Shown: positions 5,434 through 6,040 of the stretch, piece by piece
Numbering within the stretch: the first letter of the stretch is position 1
How the letters are laid out: each line of letters starts with the position of its first letter
Notes under the pieces: model-generated
Seen by the model: the letters and a program-made list of their open reading frames with translations, nothing else
The model's database searches: none
Told to the model about the DNA's origin: nothing
Program-made: the position numbers and the translations under genes
Assembly: GCA_011046175.1 (NCBI GenBank)
Contig: DSBB01000388.1
Span: forward strand, 1 to 6,040
DNA from: Candidatus Hydrogenedentota bacterium
GTDB lineage: Bacteria > Hydrogenedentota > Hydrogenedentia > Hydrogenedentales > CAITNO01
Direction: 5' to 3'
Length of the DNA: 6,040 nt

Positions 5434-6040
5434 GGCATTACCTTTCTGTTATAGGGACTGAAATTTCCCGGAAAAAGGGACAGTTCCATCTCATCCAAGT
5501 TCTGTGTTTCCATGTTTTCCTGTGTTGCAGGACGGAACGGCGCGTCCTGTTCCAGGAACCATGCGAGGCCGTCATTCAGCATCTTGATGACCTCTTCGCC
5601 GTTGGGTTCGCGGTCGGGATGGTCCACGGGATACCAGCGTATTTCCTTGGGCTCGCCCAATGCGGCAAACAACGCCTTGCCGGATTCGGGCGTCACCACG
5701 CCGTCGTTGGAGCCGTTCAGCATGATGATCGGCGTGCCCGCCGTCTGCGCGGCGTGATGTATCGGATCGGCGACGCCCGCCGCGAACACCATGAGGGGTC
5801 CCGCAAAAGGCCACAGCCACTGTGGCAGTTCTTTTCTTACTTCCGGCGCTTTCGCCAGCAGACGGAAATTGCCGCCGCCCACCACCAGCGCCGCCGCGCG
5901 GATGCGTTTCTCCCGCGCCACCGCCACCGTGCCCGTAACGGCGCCGTAGCTGGCGCCGATGAGATACACCCGCGCCGCGTCAATATCCGGGCGCGTCTCC
6001 AGATAATCAATCATCCGCTGCGTGTCATGCACGGTCTTGC
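5430..6040 (-). CDS. Alpha/beta hydrolase, C-terminal part (5' end outside window)
   Basis: An alpha/beta-hydrolase-fold enzyme of the dienelactone hydrolase/prolyl-oligopeptidase-like esterase type; the substrate is unknown. The frame is open to the window edge, reading KTVHDTQRMIDYLETRPDID, the normal helix before the nucleophile elbow. The internal GTG at 6032 is therefore not a start and the N-terminal half lies beyond 6040. Counting from that Val: GASYG with nucleophile S28, NGSNDGVV with acid D110, and YPVDHPD with H138 make a complete catalytic triad in the usual order. The stretch WPFAGPLMVFAAGVADP (74-90) is a hydrophobic lid-like insert. About 40 residues after the last helix (FLEQ, 159-162) have no family match I recognise. 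It is the upstream gene of the M48 pair, and its TGA overlaps the protease ATG (5430-5433). Confidence 0.88.
   Translation of the reverse strand, partial: KTVHDTQRMIDYLETRPDIDAARVYLIGASYGAVTGTVAVAREKRIRAAALVVGGGNFRLLAKAPEVRKELPQWLWPFAGPLMVFAAGVADPIHHAAQTAGTPIIMLNGSNDGVVTPESGKALFAALGEPKEIRWYPVDHPDREPNGEEVIKMLNDGLAWFLEQDAPFRPATQENMETQNLDEMELSLFPGNFSPYNRKVMP

Overview
The window carries seven protein-coding genes of chromosomal, housekeeping or accessory-metabolism type from a moderately GC-rich bacterium with an outer-envelope export route (a signal-peptide protein and a lipoprotein-like protease). The mix of an exported YdjC/ChbG-family deacetylase, a lone AmmeMemoRadiSam radical SAM enzyme, the GST-type YjbQ protein and the short zinc-free L36 would fit a PVC-group or Hydrogenedentes-like environmental bacterium. 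That placement is an inference from gene content and is not proven by the sequence. No phage, plasmid, IS, CRISPR, tRNA or rRNA was seen.

Layout. 69-1094 (+): two-TM sensor histidine kinase with no response regulator in view. 1095-2054 (-): exported YdjC/ChbG-like carbohydrate deacetylase, stop to stop with the kinase and no base between them. 2055-2638: 584 bases without a confirmed gene; they hold a terminator-like palindrome, other small dyads, a 22-codon candidate ORF with a good ribosome site and the promoter of the next gene. 2639-2764 (+): rpmJ of the alternative YkgO type, which is easily missed because it has only 41 codons; it is followed by a strong intrinsic terminator (2785-2829). 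2848-3924 (-): AmrS-like radical SAM enzyme. 3925-4047: a 123-base divergent control region with a perfect 13-base palindrome over a consensus -10. 4048-4464 (+): YjbQ/UPF0047 protein. 4471-4506: a 10-bp inverted repeat between convergent genes. 4606-5433 (-): M48 metalloprotease, probable lipoprotein. 5430-6040 (-): C-terminal part of an alpha/beta hydrolase, truncated by the window edge and overlapping the protease start by ATGA.

How they work together. Only two associations are supported by the layout: the hydrolase-M48 pair is one translationally coupled operon, and amrS/yjbQ share a divergent control region. The remaining genes look like independent units. I found no convincing new multi-gene system. 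The most checkable leads are the palindrome between amrS and yjbQ, the dyad over the -35 of the zinc-free L36 gene, and the palindrome-containing 3' tail of the kinase.
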